A stretch of DNA of 51,161 nt from an uncultured Mesorhizobium sp. GTDB lineage: Bacteria; Pseudomonadota; Alphaproteobacteria; Rhizobiales; Rhizobiaceae. The stretch lies in contig CALFXR010000217.1 of assembly GCA_937958475.1 (NCBI GenBank), positions 1 through 51,161 on the forward strand, read 5' to 3'. The position numbers and the translations under genes were made by a program. The notes under the pieces were generated by a model. The model was not told the origin of the DNA. It saw only the letters and a program-made list of their open reading frames with translations, and did not search any database. Below are positions 44,601 to 51,161 of the stretch, one piece after another (within the stretch, counting starts at the first letter, position 1; each line of letters starts with the position of its first letter).

Positions 44601-45162
44601 GCTGGATGCGACCGACGAGCCGGGGCTGGCGGTGCGTCGCGGCATCGCCATCCATCGTCTTCTCCAGGCCCTGCCGAATGTTCGCGTCGACGAACGTGAG
44701 GCGGTCGCTCAGCGCTATCTCGCCAGGGCGGGCGAGGACTGGCCGGACCAGGAGCGCCGGCTGGCGCTCGACAGCGTCCTCGCCGTACTCGGCGACGAAC
44801 GCTTCGCGCCGATCTTCGCCGAAGGCTCGCGGGCAGAGGTTTCCGTGATGGGGCCGCTGACCGTCCGAGGCGTTGAGCGGGCGGTTTCGGGGACGATCGA
44901 CCGGCTGGCAGTCACCGAAGACGAGGTCCTGATTGCAGATTTCAAGACCAACCGGCCGCCGCCGCGCGATCTGTCCGAAGTGCCGGAAGCCTACATCCTC
45001 CAGCTTGCCCTCTACCGGGCGCTGCTTCGCCCGATCTATCCCGGGCGCCGCGTGTCGGCCGCGCTCCTGTTCACCGAGGCGCCCTCTCTCGTTCCGGTTC
45101 CCGAACAGGTGCTGGATCGCGCCATGTCGCAACTGGTCGAGTCCCGCGGCGAGCCGGACTGA
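41608..45162 (+). CDS. addA: AddA, helicase-nuclease subunit of the AddAB complex
   Basis: AddA is a UvrD-like helicase with a C-terminal nuclease. The 1184-residue protein has Walker A SANAGSGKT (28-36), LTYTRAAAANM, the DEAQD box in HILIDEAQDTSPRQWDVV, the EKQSIYSFQGADPA motif, MTVHAAKGLEAPVVFLVDAG and LLYVGMTRAEDRL. The C-terminal nuclease shows GTIDRLAV, LIADFKTNRPPP and ILQLALYRALL. The ATG overlaps the addB stop; a frame from 41572 adds 12 residues of addB overlap. In many rhizobia trxA follows; here a convergent protease-like gene does. Confidence 0.96.
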   Translation: MRRKPNVPRETAELQALAADPANSVWVSANAGSGKTHVLSQRVIRLLLGGTDPAKILCLTYTRAAAANMANRVFRDLAAWAVMDDTALSAQIAAIEGRVPDTPTLGRARRLFADALETPGGLKVQTIHAFCEAVLHQFPLEANIAGHFELLDGQMEAALFAEARREMIAGASADDNPGLAGAFAVVLERGGESGLDDLLGEIVRRRDELRNLIREIGDGSDRFAPLFEEFGFEDHETAATIAQAAWPLPGFSPAEFAAFVRAAEAADARIVLDSIVPAAARAFAEADPTARLRLLAEGFLKTDGTPYSVERTFKKDMRARLPDIGERYLAAVEAITRVTERLALFRMLEGSRAALVVADWMIARYERLKRARGFLDFNDLIVKTVNLLSRPDAGSWVQYKLDQGIDHILIDEAQDTSPRQWDVVRQLAEEFFSGEGARDLKRRTIFAVGDEKQSIYSFQGADPAAFAETGHAFSGKVAAAEQSFRHARLTWSFRSTGDVLDAVDRVFARPEARKGLSRDDDPVEHKPIRTAEPGYVEVWPTIGTSAVQEPEDWATAIDLASAPAVQVAELVAATVEHWLDSGERLEASGRRITPGDVLVLVRKRDRFVHALTRSLKLRHIDVAGADRLSLPDHIAVKDMIALGRVVLQAEDDLSLAALLRSPVFGLTEDELFRLAWDRGTGISLAAALRRAASGDQRMAAIAAQLDAWATDAAFRPVFEFYAGVLAGAGGRDGVRKRMVARLGREAGDILDEFLNFCLAQERTGLPGLEAFLATLESAGPEIKREMDQTRDEVRIMTVHAAKGLEAPVVFLVDAGGAPFSDQHLPRLVPFQPPRGGWRGPGYLWRSGSDVANEFSRNVCGALREKAEEEYHRLLYVGMTRAEDRLIVCGYHGKRAPKPTTWHALVRDALCGAAETVERVDEATGQTVHRFRTTTTPRPPDAGPEVSDAPATRIVMPDVDSLYGELPAVSALPRPMAPSGASAVIDPAGPAVIAGRSPVLDATDEPGLAVRRGIAIHRLLQALPNVRVDEREAVAQRYLARAGEDWPDQERRLALDSVLAVLGDERFAPIFAEGSRAEVSVMGPLTVRGVERAVSGTIDRLAVTEDEVLIADFKTNRPPPRDLSEVPEAYILQLALYRALLRPIYPGRRVSAALLFTEAPSLVPVPEQVLDRAMSQLVESRGEPD

Positions 45163-45201
45163 AAGCGCGGTTCCGACGCGGGGTCGTCGGTCCAGCTCGC
45201 G

Positions 45202-46281
45202 CTACTGGTTGATCGTCTGGATCCACTCGAACACGGGCTGATAGAGCCGCAGCGCCCAGTTGGTGTCGCCGGCCGTTCCGACATTAACCCCGACGACGAC
45301 GCGGGACTTGGCCTGGCTGTCGTAAAGGTAGATCGGCGCGCCGTCGGCGCCCCAGTCGAAATCGCAGTCGTGGGCGAAGTCGTAGTCGGAGATCCCCTCG
45401 GCGAGGATGTCGCAGGTCGACCGCCACATCGTGAAGTCGGTCTTGTCGCCGTGATAGCCGACGAGGTTACCCTTGAAGTCGCCGAGGTCGGCATAGTTCC
45501 AGTAAGCGAGCCAACCAAGCGAATCGCCGATCGGCTGCTGCAGGGTGATCAGCCCGATGTCGTAGGGCCAGACCGAGTCGTAGCCGCCGTCGTAATTGGT
45601 GACGAAGCCCTCGAAGACGTAGGCCGTGTCGTATTCGAAGCCGCCATAGGGGACGTCGTTCTCGCCGTTGAGCGCCGGCCAGAAGGTGAAGCCGTCCCGC
45701 CAGCCCCCCTCCTCGTCGTGGTTGTAGAGACAGTGGCCGGCGGTGAGGATGGTCTTGGGGCCGATGAGCGCGGCGGAGCAGCTCCACACCTCGCCCTTGG
45801 CGTTGGTCATCTCCAGGTAGCCGATCGTGGAATAGGGATAGGTCTTGGTATTGGTCACCCTGACGCGGTTGTCGCTGCCGACGACGGTACGCTCTGTGCC
45901 GGCTTCGGGCTCGACGGTCGTCGCCGGATCGAGCGCGCCGCGCTGGTCGCCCCCGCCAGCTTCGCCCCGGATCGCCCTTAGCACGTTCTCGCCAGGGGCG
46001 AGACGCACTTCTTTGCCGTCGCGGCCGCGACCGACGATCGTGAACGCTTTCTCCTGGGCTGCAGGATCGGTGAGGGCCGAGCGGCTGGCGCTGCGATCCG
46101 CCTGGATGCCCGGCGTCCGCTTGGCGCTGCGGTTCGTGAACGCGACGCCGCCCAGCGAGCGCGATGCTTCGCCGGCTTCGACCGTCTTGCCGGCGGAGTG
46201 GTCGGCGGCGAGGGCCGGCGCGGCGGAAAGCGCGGCGGCGATGGCTGCGGTACAAAAGAATCTGTGCGTGATCGTGGACAT
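45202..46281 (-). CDS. Secreted V8-like (S1B) protease homologue with catalytic Ser replaced by Asp
   Basis: The 359-residue protein has a signal peptide (cleavage near ALA-AD, residues 25-26) and a prodomain containing VGRGRDGKEVRLAP. The trypsin-like domain begins around VVGSDNRVRVTNTKTYPY. His is present in LTAGHCLYNHD (H183) and Asp in VWPYDIGLITL (D241). The nucleophile site reads GADGAP, so residue 313 is Asp (codon GAC) where the paralogue at 48334-49422 has Ser in GSSGSS. Everything around it is conserved, so I infer a proteolytically inactive pseudoprotease. The start MSTITHRFF at 46279-46281 has GGGAG upstream. It converges on addA (39 bp gap). Confidence 0.88.
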   Translation of the reverse strand: MSTITHRFFCTAAIAAALSAAPALAADHSAGKTVEAGEASRSLGGVAFTNRSAKRTPGIQADRSASRSALTDPAAQEKAFTIVGRGRDGKEVRLAPGENVLRAIRGEAGGGDQRGALDPATTVEPEAGTERTVVGSDNRVRVTNTKTYPYSTIGYLEMTNAKGEVWSCSAALIGPKTILTAGHCLYNHDEEGGWRDGFTFWPALNGENDVPYGGFEYDTAYVFEGFVTNYDGGYDSVWPYDIGLITLQQPIGDSLGWLAYWNYADLGDFKGNLVGYHGDKTDFTMWRSTCDILAEGISDYDFAHDCDFDWGADGAPIYLYDSQAKSRVVVGVNVGTAGDTNWALRLYQPVFEWIQTINQ

Positions 46282-46288
46282 GCGAAAT

Positions 46289-46306
46289 CTCCCAAAGCAG
46301 CAAGGA
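46289..46306 (-). promoter_or_regulatory. Conserved leader before the pseudoprotease gene
   Basis: The 18 bases CTCCCAAAGCAGCAAGGA (plus strand) match 18 of 19 bases of the leader at 49432-49450 before the active paralogue, with one base deleted. The segment includes the ribosome binding site. The start-proximal bases between it and each ATG are not conserved. Confidence 0.6.
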
Positions 46307-46357
46307 ATTTCACGTTTTCCGAAGATGTTGTCATCTTCGTGATGCACGGCGGAGCGA

Positions 46358-48160
46358 TCAGCAGCCGCCGAGGACCGGTTCGAGATAACAAGCCGGCAGT
46401 TGAATATTCGATTCGTATGCCGACGGACGCGGACGGAAATAGAAGAGACTGACCGGCTTGCTGCGTCGCTCGCTTCCGTCGGCGAATCTGGCGACCGTCT
46501 GGAACTGGTGGAAGGACGACATCTTTGCCCACATCTTCAGTCGCGCGGTATACTCGCGCACGGTCTTGTTGCCGCGCAGCGGCAGGTCGACGACGTAGTC
46601 GCGTTCGCCGACCCTGAGCTCCACGTCCTGGTAGCGCAGCGCTTCCGGCGAGCCGCCGAAGCCGTCGCCGCATTCGGCGAGTTCCTTCGGCAGTTCGATC
46701 ACGGCCAGCGAGATGTCGACCTGGAACGTTTCGCTGGCCTGGTAGGTGTTGTCGTAGTCGTCGCTCCACTCGTAGTCGAACGTCCCGACCGCGGTGGTGA
46801 ACAGCTTGTCCTCGCCCCAGACATAGTCGGCGAGTTCGCCGAAGCCGACCGTGTTGAAGACCTGGCTTCGGCAGACGTTGAGGCTGTCCATGGAAGGGCA
46901 CTTGAAGCGTTGGCTCTCCAGCGTGGCGACATCGACGCCTGCTTCGGCGATGATGTCCCTGATCATCACGTCGGTGCCGCCGTCGAAGTCGACGATCGGC
47001 TGCGTGAAGGTGCGCGTGCCTTCGCCCTCGCCTTCTTCTCCGACGAAACGGAGCGATACGCTGGCGTTCTTCACGCCGCCCCAGCCGTGGTTGAAGACGG
47101 TGAAGGACGGGCGAAAGCCGACGCAGCCGAGGTGGTTGCCCAGCGACAGCATCGGCTTCCGGTAGGCGTCGCTTGCCGATACCCGGAGTTCCAGCCCGTC
47201 GAGCTTGACCCTGGATTTGTCCGTCGTGGCGAGATCGACTTCGACGAACGCGGGAGCATCTTCCCAGTCGATCCCCGTGAAGACGTAGTCCGACGTCGTG
47301 ATCAGCCCGGTTCCGTTCCAGGCGTTGTTCATGTCCTCGTCGACCGGATAGATCGCCACGTCCTCCTCGCGCACCAGATGCTGGTACTGCATGTCGGCCT
47401 GCTGGGTCATGCGCTGGTCGACGATGGTGCCGATCTCGACCTTGCCGGCATCTCCGCCGCCCGACTGGGCGTGCAGCAGGCCGCCAATCCCGGCGTCGAC
47501 CAGCCGATCGGGAAGCCCGCCACCCAGTTCGCGGTCCCGTTCCCATGTCGATTCGTAGCTGGTTCCGCCGGCCAACGTGACGCGACCCTTGCCGTGACGC
47601 AGGCCGTCGACAAAGGAGCCGGCATAGATCTCGCCGTTGCGCGACAGGAGCCGGCCCTGGCCGTGCGGCCGGCCATCGACGAACGCTCCCTCATAGCGAT
47701 TGCCCGCTGCGTCGATGCGCAGACCCTCGCCGTCGAGAACACCCGCCTTCCAGGTACCCTCGAGAACCTCGCCCGAACGGATCTCGAGCCTGCCGGACCC
47801 GTCCGGGCGTCCGTCGCGCATCTCGCCCGAATAGACGCTGAAGACGGTCCGCGGATCGTAGCTCGCCGACCCCCGAACGCGCCAGACCAGCTTGCCCTTG
47901 CCCGACACGAGGCCGTCCCGGCCGACGCCGCCGCCTGTCTGGCCTTTGTCCGGCTCCCAGACGAAATCGAGGTTCTTCTCGGGATGCGGGTCCCAGACGC
48001 GGACCTTCCTGCGAACCACCGAGCGGCTGTCGTCCTGGTAGAGGATCTGCACCCTCTCGGACCAGGCGCCCGGTTCCGCCCCGGCCGGTGCATCGGCGAG
48101 CGCGGCCGTCGCCAGCAGGAGGGAAAGAAGCGCCACAGCGCCAGTTCGTCTGTTTAGCAT
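46358..48160 (-). CDS. Secreted MORN-repeat protein of unknown function
   Basis: The 600-residue protein has a signal peptide (MLNRRTGAVALLSLLLATAALA). Residues 110-205 hold at least four MORN repeats (YSGEMRDGRPDGSGRL, LEGTWKAGVLDGEGLR, YEGAFVDGRPHGQGRL, YAGSFVDGLRHGKGRV). A region of about 390 residues follows that I cannot assign to any family. It has scattered Cys, including a C-terminal GGC, fitting an extracytoplasmic protein with disulfides. It lies between the two V8-like paralogues on the same strand. I use ATG 48158-48160; a TTG nine bases upstream is the alternative. Confidence 0.75.
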   Translation of the reverse strand: MLNRRTGAVALLSLLLATAALADAPAGAEPGAWSERVQILYQDDSRSVVRRKVRVWDPHPEKNLDFVWEPDKGQTGGGVGRDGLVSGKGKLVWRVRGSASYDPRTVFSVYSGEMRDGRPDGSGRLEIRSGEVLEGTWKAGVLDGEGLRIDAAGNRYEGAFVDGRPHGQGRLLSRNGEIYAGSFVDGLRHGKGRVTLAGGTSYESTWERDRELGGGLPDRLVDAGIGGLLHAQSGGGDAGKVEIGTIVDQRMTQQADMQYQHLVREEDVAIYPVDEDMNNAWNGTGLITTSDYVFTGIDWEDAPAFVEVDLATTDKSRVKLDGLELRVSASDAYRKPMLSLGNHLGCVGFRPSFTVFNHGWGGVKNASVSLRFVGEEGEGEGTRTFTQPIVDFDGGTDVMIRDIIAEAGVDVATLESQRFKCPSMDSLNVCRSQVFNTVGFGELADYVWGEDKLFTTAVGTFDYEWSDDYDNTYQASETFQVDISLAVIELPKELAECGDGFGGSPEALRYQDVELRVGERDYVVDLPLRGNKTVREYTARLKMWAKMSSFHQFQTVARFADGSERRSKPVSLFYFRPRPSAYESNIQLPACYLEPVLGGC

Positions 48161-48265
48161 TCTCCCCAACCCCCGCTCGCCCTCGCGGTCCGATCGCGTC
48201 CGACCCCCATTAAAACAGGGGCTTGACGGAGGCGCAATGCAGCTCGTCCCGGGGAAAAGACGAGA

Positions 48266-48291
48266 CCGGCGGCAGATCGCTCCGCCGCCGG
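48266..48291 (-). terminator. Terminator-like hairpin after the active V8-like protease gene
   Basis: CCGGCGGC (48266-48273) pairs with GCCGCCGG (48284-48291) across a 10-nt loop. On the minus strand the stem is followed by TCTCGTCTTTT, a moderate T-rich run. It lies 43 bp past the stop of the gene at 48334-49422 and upstream of the MORN gene, suggesting separate or attenuated transcription of the latter. Confidence 0.55.
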
Positions 48292-48333
48292 CCCGACAAT
48301 GGGTGGGCCGGCCATGGCGCCGGCCGCGTCAGC

Positions 48334-49422
48334 CTACTTGTTCAGGCTGTTGATCCATTCCAGATAGGCGCGGTTGATGCGGACCGCGGTGTTGGCGTTC
48401 GGGCTCTCGGCGACGTTGACGCCGACCACGACGCGCTGGTTGTTGCCATCCATCGCATAGACCGAGCTTCCGCTCGAACCGGGATAGGTGTCGCAGTCAT
48501 ACTGGAAGTAGTCGTCGCCGATGTTCTCGGCGAGCACGCCGCAGGTCGCCCGCCACATCGTGCCGCCCGGCTTGTCGCCCGGATAGCCGACGATGTTCGC
48601 GGCGAAGTCGCCGAGGTCGTCGAAGTTGTTGTAGCCCAGCCAACCGAGCTGGTCGCCGACCGGTTCCGACAGGGTGACGATGCCGAGATCCCAGGGAACG
48701 ACGGAGCCGTAGAAGCCCTGGTAGTTGCTGATGAAGCCCTCGACGACGTAGGCGGTCTCGTAGGAGTAGGCGCCGAACGGAACGTCGTCGGGACCGTTGA
48801 GGCCGGGCACGAACACGAAGTCGCTGAGCCAGCCGCCATCATCGTGGCTGTAGAGACAGTGCGCGGCCGTCAGCACGGTGCGCGGCCCGATCAGGGTCGC
48901 CGAGCAGCTGCCGTAGTTGCCGGAGGTCGACTTCGCCTCGAGATAGCCGATCACGCGGAACGGATAGGTCTTGGTGTTCTTGATCTGCACGCGGTCGTCG
49001 TCGCCGAAAACCTGGCGGTCGGCCTCGTCGCCGGCGGTGAAGGCCGGATCCTCGGCCTTGCGCTCCGCCGAGGTCTTCTTGGCGTCGGCCGGGGCGTTGA
49101 GTTCTTCCTTGATGATCGACTTCAAGGCGTCGCTCGGCGCGACCCGCAGTTCCTTGCCGTCACGGGAACGGCCGACGGCGGCCATCGAGCTGACGGCGGC
49201 CTCGTCGGTGACCGGCGCGGCGCGGCTCTCCTCGCCGTCTTCGAGCTTGGGCGACGGAATGGGCTTTACGGCGTCGCGGAGCACGTAGTCTTCCGCCATC
49301 GGGCTGCGCGAGGCTTCGCCCGATCCCTCGCTCCCTCCCGAATACTGTGCGTATGCCGCGCCCGACCACATGGTGGTGGCGAGCAGGGCGGGAAGGATGA
49401 GAGAAGATGCAAGTTTCTTCAT
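48334..49422 (-). CDS. Secreted V8-like (S1B) glutamyl-endopeptidase-type serine protease
   Basis: The 362-residue preproprotein has a signal peptide (cleavage near AYA-QY, residue 25), a prodomain with VGRSRDGKELRVAP, and a catalytic domain from about FGDDDRVQIKNTKTYPF. The triad is His 188 (LTAAHCLYSHD), Asp 245 (PWDLGIVTL) and Ser 317 (PGSSGSSVY). VGYPGDKPGGTMW closely resembles the segment in staphylococcal V8 protease. Cleavage specificity is not proven. The ATG at 49420-49422 has GGGAG upstream. It is about the same length as its paralogue at 45202-46281, with the same prodomain motif. Confidence 0.9.
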   Translation of the reverse strand: MKKLASSLILPALLATTMWSGAAYAQYSGGSEGSGEASRSPMAEDYVLRDAVKPIPSPKLEDGEESRAAPVTDEAAVSSMAAVGRSRDGKELRVAPSDALKSIIKEELNAPADAKKTSAERKAEDPAFTAGDEADRQVFGDDDRVQIKNTKTYPFRVIGYLEAKSTSGNYGSCSATLIGPRTVLTAAHCLYSHDDGGWLSDFVFVPGLNGPDDVPFGAYSYETAYVVEGFISNYQGFYGSVVPWDLGIVTLSEPVGDQLGWLGYNNFDDLGDFAANIVGYPGDKPGGTMWRATCGVLAENIGDDYFQYDCDTYPGSSGSSVYAMDGNNQRVVVGVNVAESPNANTAVRINRAYLEWINSLNK

Positions 49423-49825
49423 GGTGAGACACTCCCAAAGTCAGCAAGGAGCCGGACAGAACTCAAAAATCGTGTCCAGATCGTGGTGGGCGAAAAATAT
49501 CGCGCGGAACGACGCCGCCTCACGGCCGGCCACCGTGCCGACCGGCGGCTTCCCCGCGCCCGATCGCATGTTTCGCAGCAAACGCGATTCCGGGAAAGAA
49601 CACATTGACGTGAGGCGAAGCGGAACCGGGCGAAAAATGCACGGTTCGCGCCCGTTTCCGCCCGCCGCGACGATGGAAGACTGTCGTTGCGTCATGTGCC
49701 GCAAATAATCCAACATTGTCGCGGACAAATCGCTTCCGCCGTGGACCGATGAGGTCTTACATGGCGATGAACGGGCGGGGCCGGGGTGGTTCGCCCATCC
49801 GACAATAACGTCTCAGGAGGTTAGC
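49423..49825. promoter_or_regulatory. Divergent intergenic region between two secreted protease genes
   Basis: This 403-bp gap holds no convincing gene. It contains the conserved leader (49432-49450), an A/T-enriched patch near 49485-49492, the inverted repeat TTGTCGCGGACAA (49716-49728) about 100 bp before the trypsin gene, and the perfect ribosome binding site AGGAGG at 49815-49820. Promoters for both genes must lie here; I could not place them. Confidence 0.5.
49432..49450 (-). promoter_or_regulatory. Conserved leader before the active V8-like protease gene
   Basis: CTCCCAAAGTCAGCAAGGA (plus strand) contains the ribosome binding site and is nearly identical to the leader at 46289-46306 before the pseudoprotease gene. 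Confidence 0.6.
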
Positions 49826-50914
49826 TTGACAATCCATAGCCGGTTCAAACCGCTCGCCGCAGCGTCACTCCTGGCGCTCGCCGCGGCGCTTCCCGCTGCG
49901 CCCGTTGCGCTTGCCGACGACGGCATGACACGGCCGGAACTGTCGCCGATGCGCCGCGTTCCGCAGGCTCGCGCCGAACAGAATGCCAAGGGCGAAGGCG
50001 ACCGCGTATTCGGCGGCAACGAGGCCGACAAGGGCGAATGGCCGTTCCAGGTGGCGCTGCTGACGAGCGAGATGCTCGACGAAAACGCGGCCTCGCAACC
50101 GGACGCCCAGTTCTGCGGCGGCAGCCTGATCGCGCCCGAGTGGGTGCTGACGGCTGCCCATTGCCTCTCCGACGGGGATGCGCCGATCGATCCGGCTTCG
50201 GTGACGATCCTCTCCGAGGCCACCAATCTCGTCGAGGGCAAACGCCACAAGGTCGCTGCCGTTTTCGTCCACGAGGGCTACAGCACGGCGACCCTCGACA
50301 ACGACATCGGCCTGATCAAGCTCGCCGAACCCGCCAGCGCGCCTGTGATCAAGCTGCCGGCCTCACCGAGCCAGGACGCGGGCAAGGCGACGGTGATCGG
50401 CTGGGGCATGATGGAAAACGGCACCTTCCCCAACGATCTGATGGAAGTCGAGATCGACGTGGTCGAGAATGGCGCCTGCAACGCCGGCATCAAGGAGATC
50501 TATGCGCGGGACCTCACCGAGATCCTGCGCGGATGGTCGACGCGCATGCGCTACTCCGAGGATGCCGTGGCGATCGCGACCACGGCGATCGCCGCGACGA
50601 TGAAGGATCCGCTGACACAGAACATGATCTGTGCCGGAACGACGACCGGTGAGCGCGATGCCTGCAACGGCGACAGCGGCGGGCCGCTTTTCCTGACCGG
50701 CGAAGGCGGTGCGACGCAGGTCGGTATTGTCAGCTGGGGCGAAGGGCCGCTCGATGCCGGCGCGGCTTGCGGGCACAAGAACGCCTATGGCGTCTACACC
50801 CGGCTGAGCAACTACACCGACTGGATCTCCGCGACCATGGCAGGCGGCAACGCGGCCGGCAGTGGATCCGGCAGCGGTTCGGGCGGCGGCGTGGGGACCG
50901 CGCAGAAGCCCTGA
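49826..50914 (+). CDS. Secreted trypsin-like serine protease zymogen
   Basis: The 362-residue protein has a signal peptide (to about residue 30) and a propeptide. The likely activation site is R60-VFGG, where cleavage would free the new N-terminus. The triad is His 112 (LTAAHCL), Asp 160 (LDNDIGLIKL) and Ser 284 (CNGDSGGP). Asp 278, six residues before Ser, is the trypsin S1 residue, so cleavage after Arg or Lys is expected. A long insert (about 219-262, EIYARDLTEILRGWSTRM and beyond) and a Gly/Ser-rich tail are unusual. It starts at TTG 49826, justified by AGGAGG five bases upstream. A hairpin terminator follows. Confidence 0.9.
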   Translation: MTIHSRFKPLAAASLLALAAALPAAPVALADDGMTRPELSPMRRVPQARAEQNAKGEGDRVFGGNEADKGEWPFQVALLTSEMLDENAASQPDAQFCGGSLIAPEWVLTAAHCLSDGDAPIDPASVTILSEATNLVEGKRHKVAAVFVHEGYSTATLDNDIGLIKLAEPASAPVIKLPASPSQDAGKATVIGWGMMENGTFPNDLMEVEIDVVENGACNAGIKEIYARDLTEILRGWSTRMRYSEDAVAIATTAIAATMKDPLTQNMICAGTTTGERDACNGDSGGPLFLTGEGGATQVGIVSWGEGPLDAGAACGHKNAYGVYTRLSNYTDWISATMAGGNAAGSGSGSGSGGGVGTAQKP

Positions 50915-50938
50915 TCGCCACGGGCGCGCAGATCGGAT

Positions 50939-50965
50939 GAAGCGGCGGGCCGTGCCCGCCGCTTC
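50939..50965 (+). terminator. Hairpin terminator after the trypsin gene
   Basis: GAAGCGGCGGGC (50939-50950) pairs perfectly with GCCCGCCGCTTC (50954-50965) across a 3-nt loop, followed by TCATTCCT. It lies 24 bp past the stop. The T-run is short, so partial Rho help is possible. Confidence 0.7.
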
Positions 50966-51161
50966 TCATTCCTACCGGCTCCGGCCGGCCGGGATCTGGT
51001 CCCGACTCGGCGCAAACGGTCGGCCGGTGAGGTCTTCCGCCTCCTGACGAAGTGTTTCACCCCCGAATCGAAACGTGTTCCCCGGCCACATTCTCGCCGG
51101 CTGAGTGCCGCACTCGTCGCAACCTCCGCCCTTAGGCGCCCTCCGAGGTCAACTTCGGAGT
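50966..51161. other. Right-end stretch with no recognised gene
   Basis: I see no supported gene here. The last bases contain a small inverted repeat, CTCCGA with TCGGAG (51142-51160), which may belong to a feature beyond the window edge. Confidence 0.4.

Noticed and set aside
45978..47546. 522-codon open frame on the minus strand overlapping two genes
   Set aside because: It is an Arg-rich alternate frame crossing the MORN and pseudoprotease genes, without a family match.
46400..48157. 585-codon open frame on the plus strand
   Set aside because: It mirrors the MORN gene almost end to end. The minus-strand product has a signal peptide and repeats, the plus-strand one has neither.
50812..51161. 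Minus-strand frame open to the right edge
   Set aside because: It crosses the trypsin terminator hairpin and ends antisense to trypsin, is Arg/Pro rich and has no recognisable features. A real gene entering from the right cannot be excluded.

Overview
The window is a 51 kb piece of an alphaproteobacterial chromosome, almost certainly from the order Hyphomicrobiales (Rhizobiales). This rests on gene order and family content: mnmE, rho, hemJ, hemE, ppsR, maf, aroE, coaE, dnaQ, secB; hslU/hslV beside hisB-hisH-hisA-hisF-hisE-coaA; and pckA, chvI, chvG, hprK, EIIA-Man, HPr, ahcY, divL, tsaE, murU, addB, addA. The DNA is GC-rich and densely coded, with many ATGA or GTGA stop/start overlaps. I see no rRNA, tRNA, CRISPR array, insertion sequence or prophage.

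Layout. (1) 1-6.2 kb: the 5' part of mnmE, a thioredoxin-fold YyaL-type gene, then hemE-hemJ-rho on the minus strand. (2) 5785-6190: a roughly 400 bp gap between hemE and ppsR. The hemE/RP001-type junction is where the chromosome origin lies in Caulobacter and Rickettsia. Here it holds six GANTC (CcrM) sites within 60 bp, an AT-rich stretch and four DnaA-box-like 9-mers, so I call it candidate oriC. (3) 6.2-9.8 kb: the plus-strand run ppsR-maf-aroE-coaE-dnaQ. (4) 9.8-17.4 kb: protein export and envelope genes (secB, fxsA, Tim44-like, mltA, Smr, an HTH regulator, DUF1402) and the hslV-GNAT-hslU protease operon. (5) 17.5-22.7 kb: the hisB-DUF2628-hisH-hisA-hisF-hisE-coaA operon, interrupted by a Uma2-family gene. 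(6) 22.8-27.8 kb: a membrane DUF2029 protein, arfB, a nitroreductase, a methyltransferase and pckA. (7) 28.1-33.5 kb: the ChvI/ChvG acid-sensing pair, a short HPr kinase, EIIA-Man, HPr and ahcY. (8) 33.7-45.2 kb: divL (a pseudokinase-type sensor with Tyr in place of the phospho-His), a TsaE-AmgK fusion plus MurU (tRNA modification and cell-wall sugar recycling), and AddB/AddA (double-strand-break repair). (9) 45.2-50.9 kb: a secreted-protein island at a place where rhizobia usually carry trxA. It has two paralogous V8-like serine proteases (one with its catalytic Ser replaced by Asp), a secreted MORN-repeat protein between them, and a divergent trypsin zymogen.

Most of the window is conserved housekeeping and cell-cycle or envelope regulation. 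The least explained part is region 9: an active V8-like protease, an inactive paralogue sharing its prodomain and an 18-19 nt leader, a MORN protein and a trypsin. I propose it as a candidate secreted proteolytic module. The origin-like gap with helically spaced GANTC sites is the most striking non-coding signal. Several start codons were moved from the longest open frame to the family start, and each case is stated in its entry.
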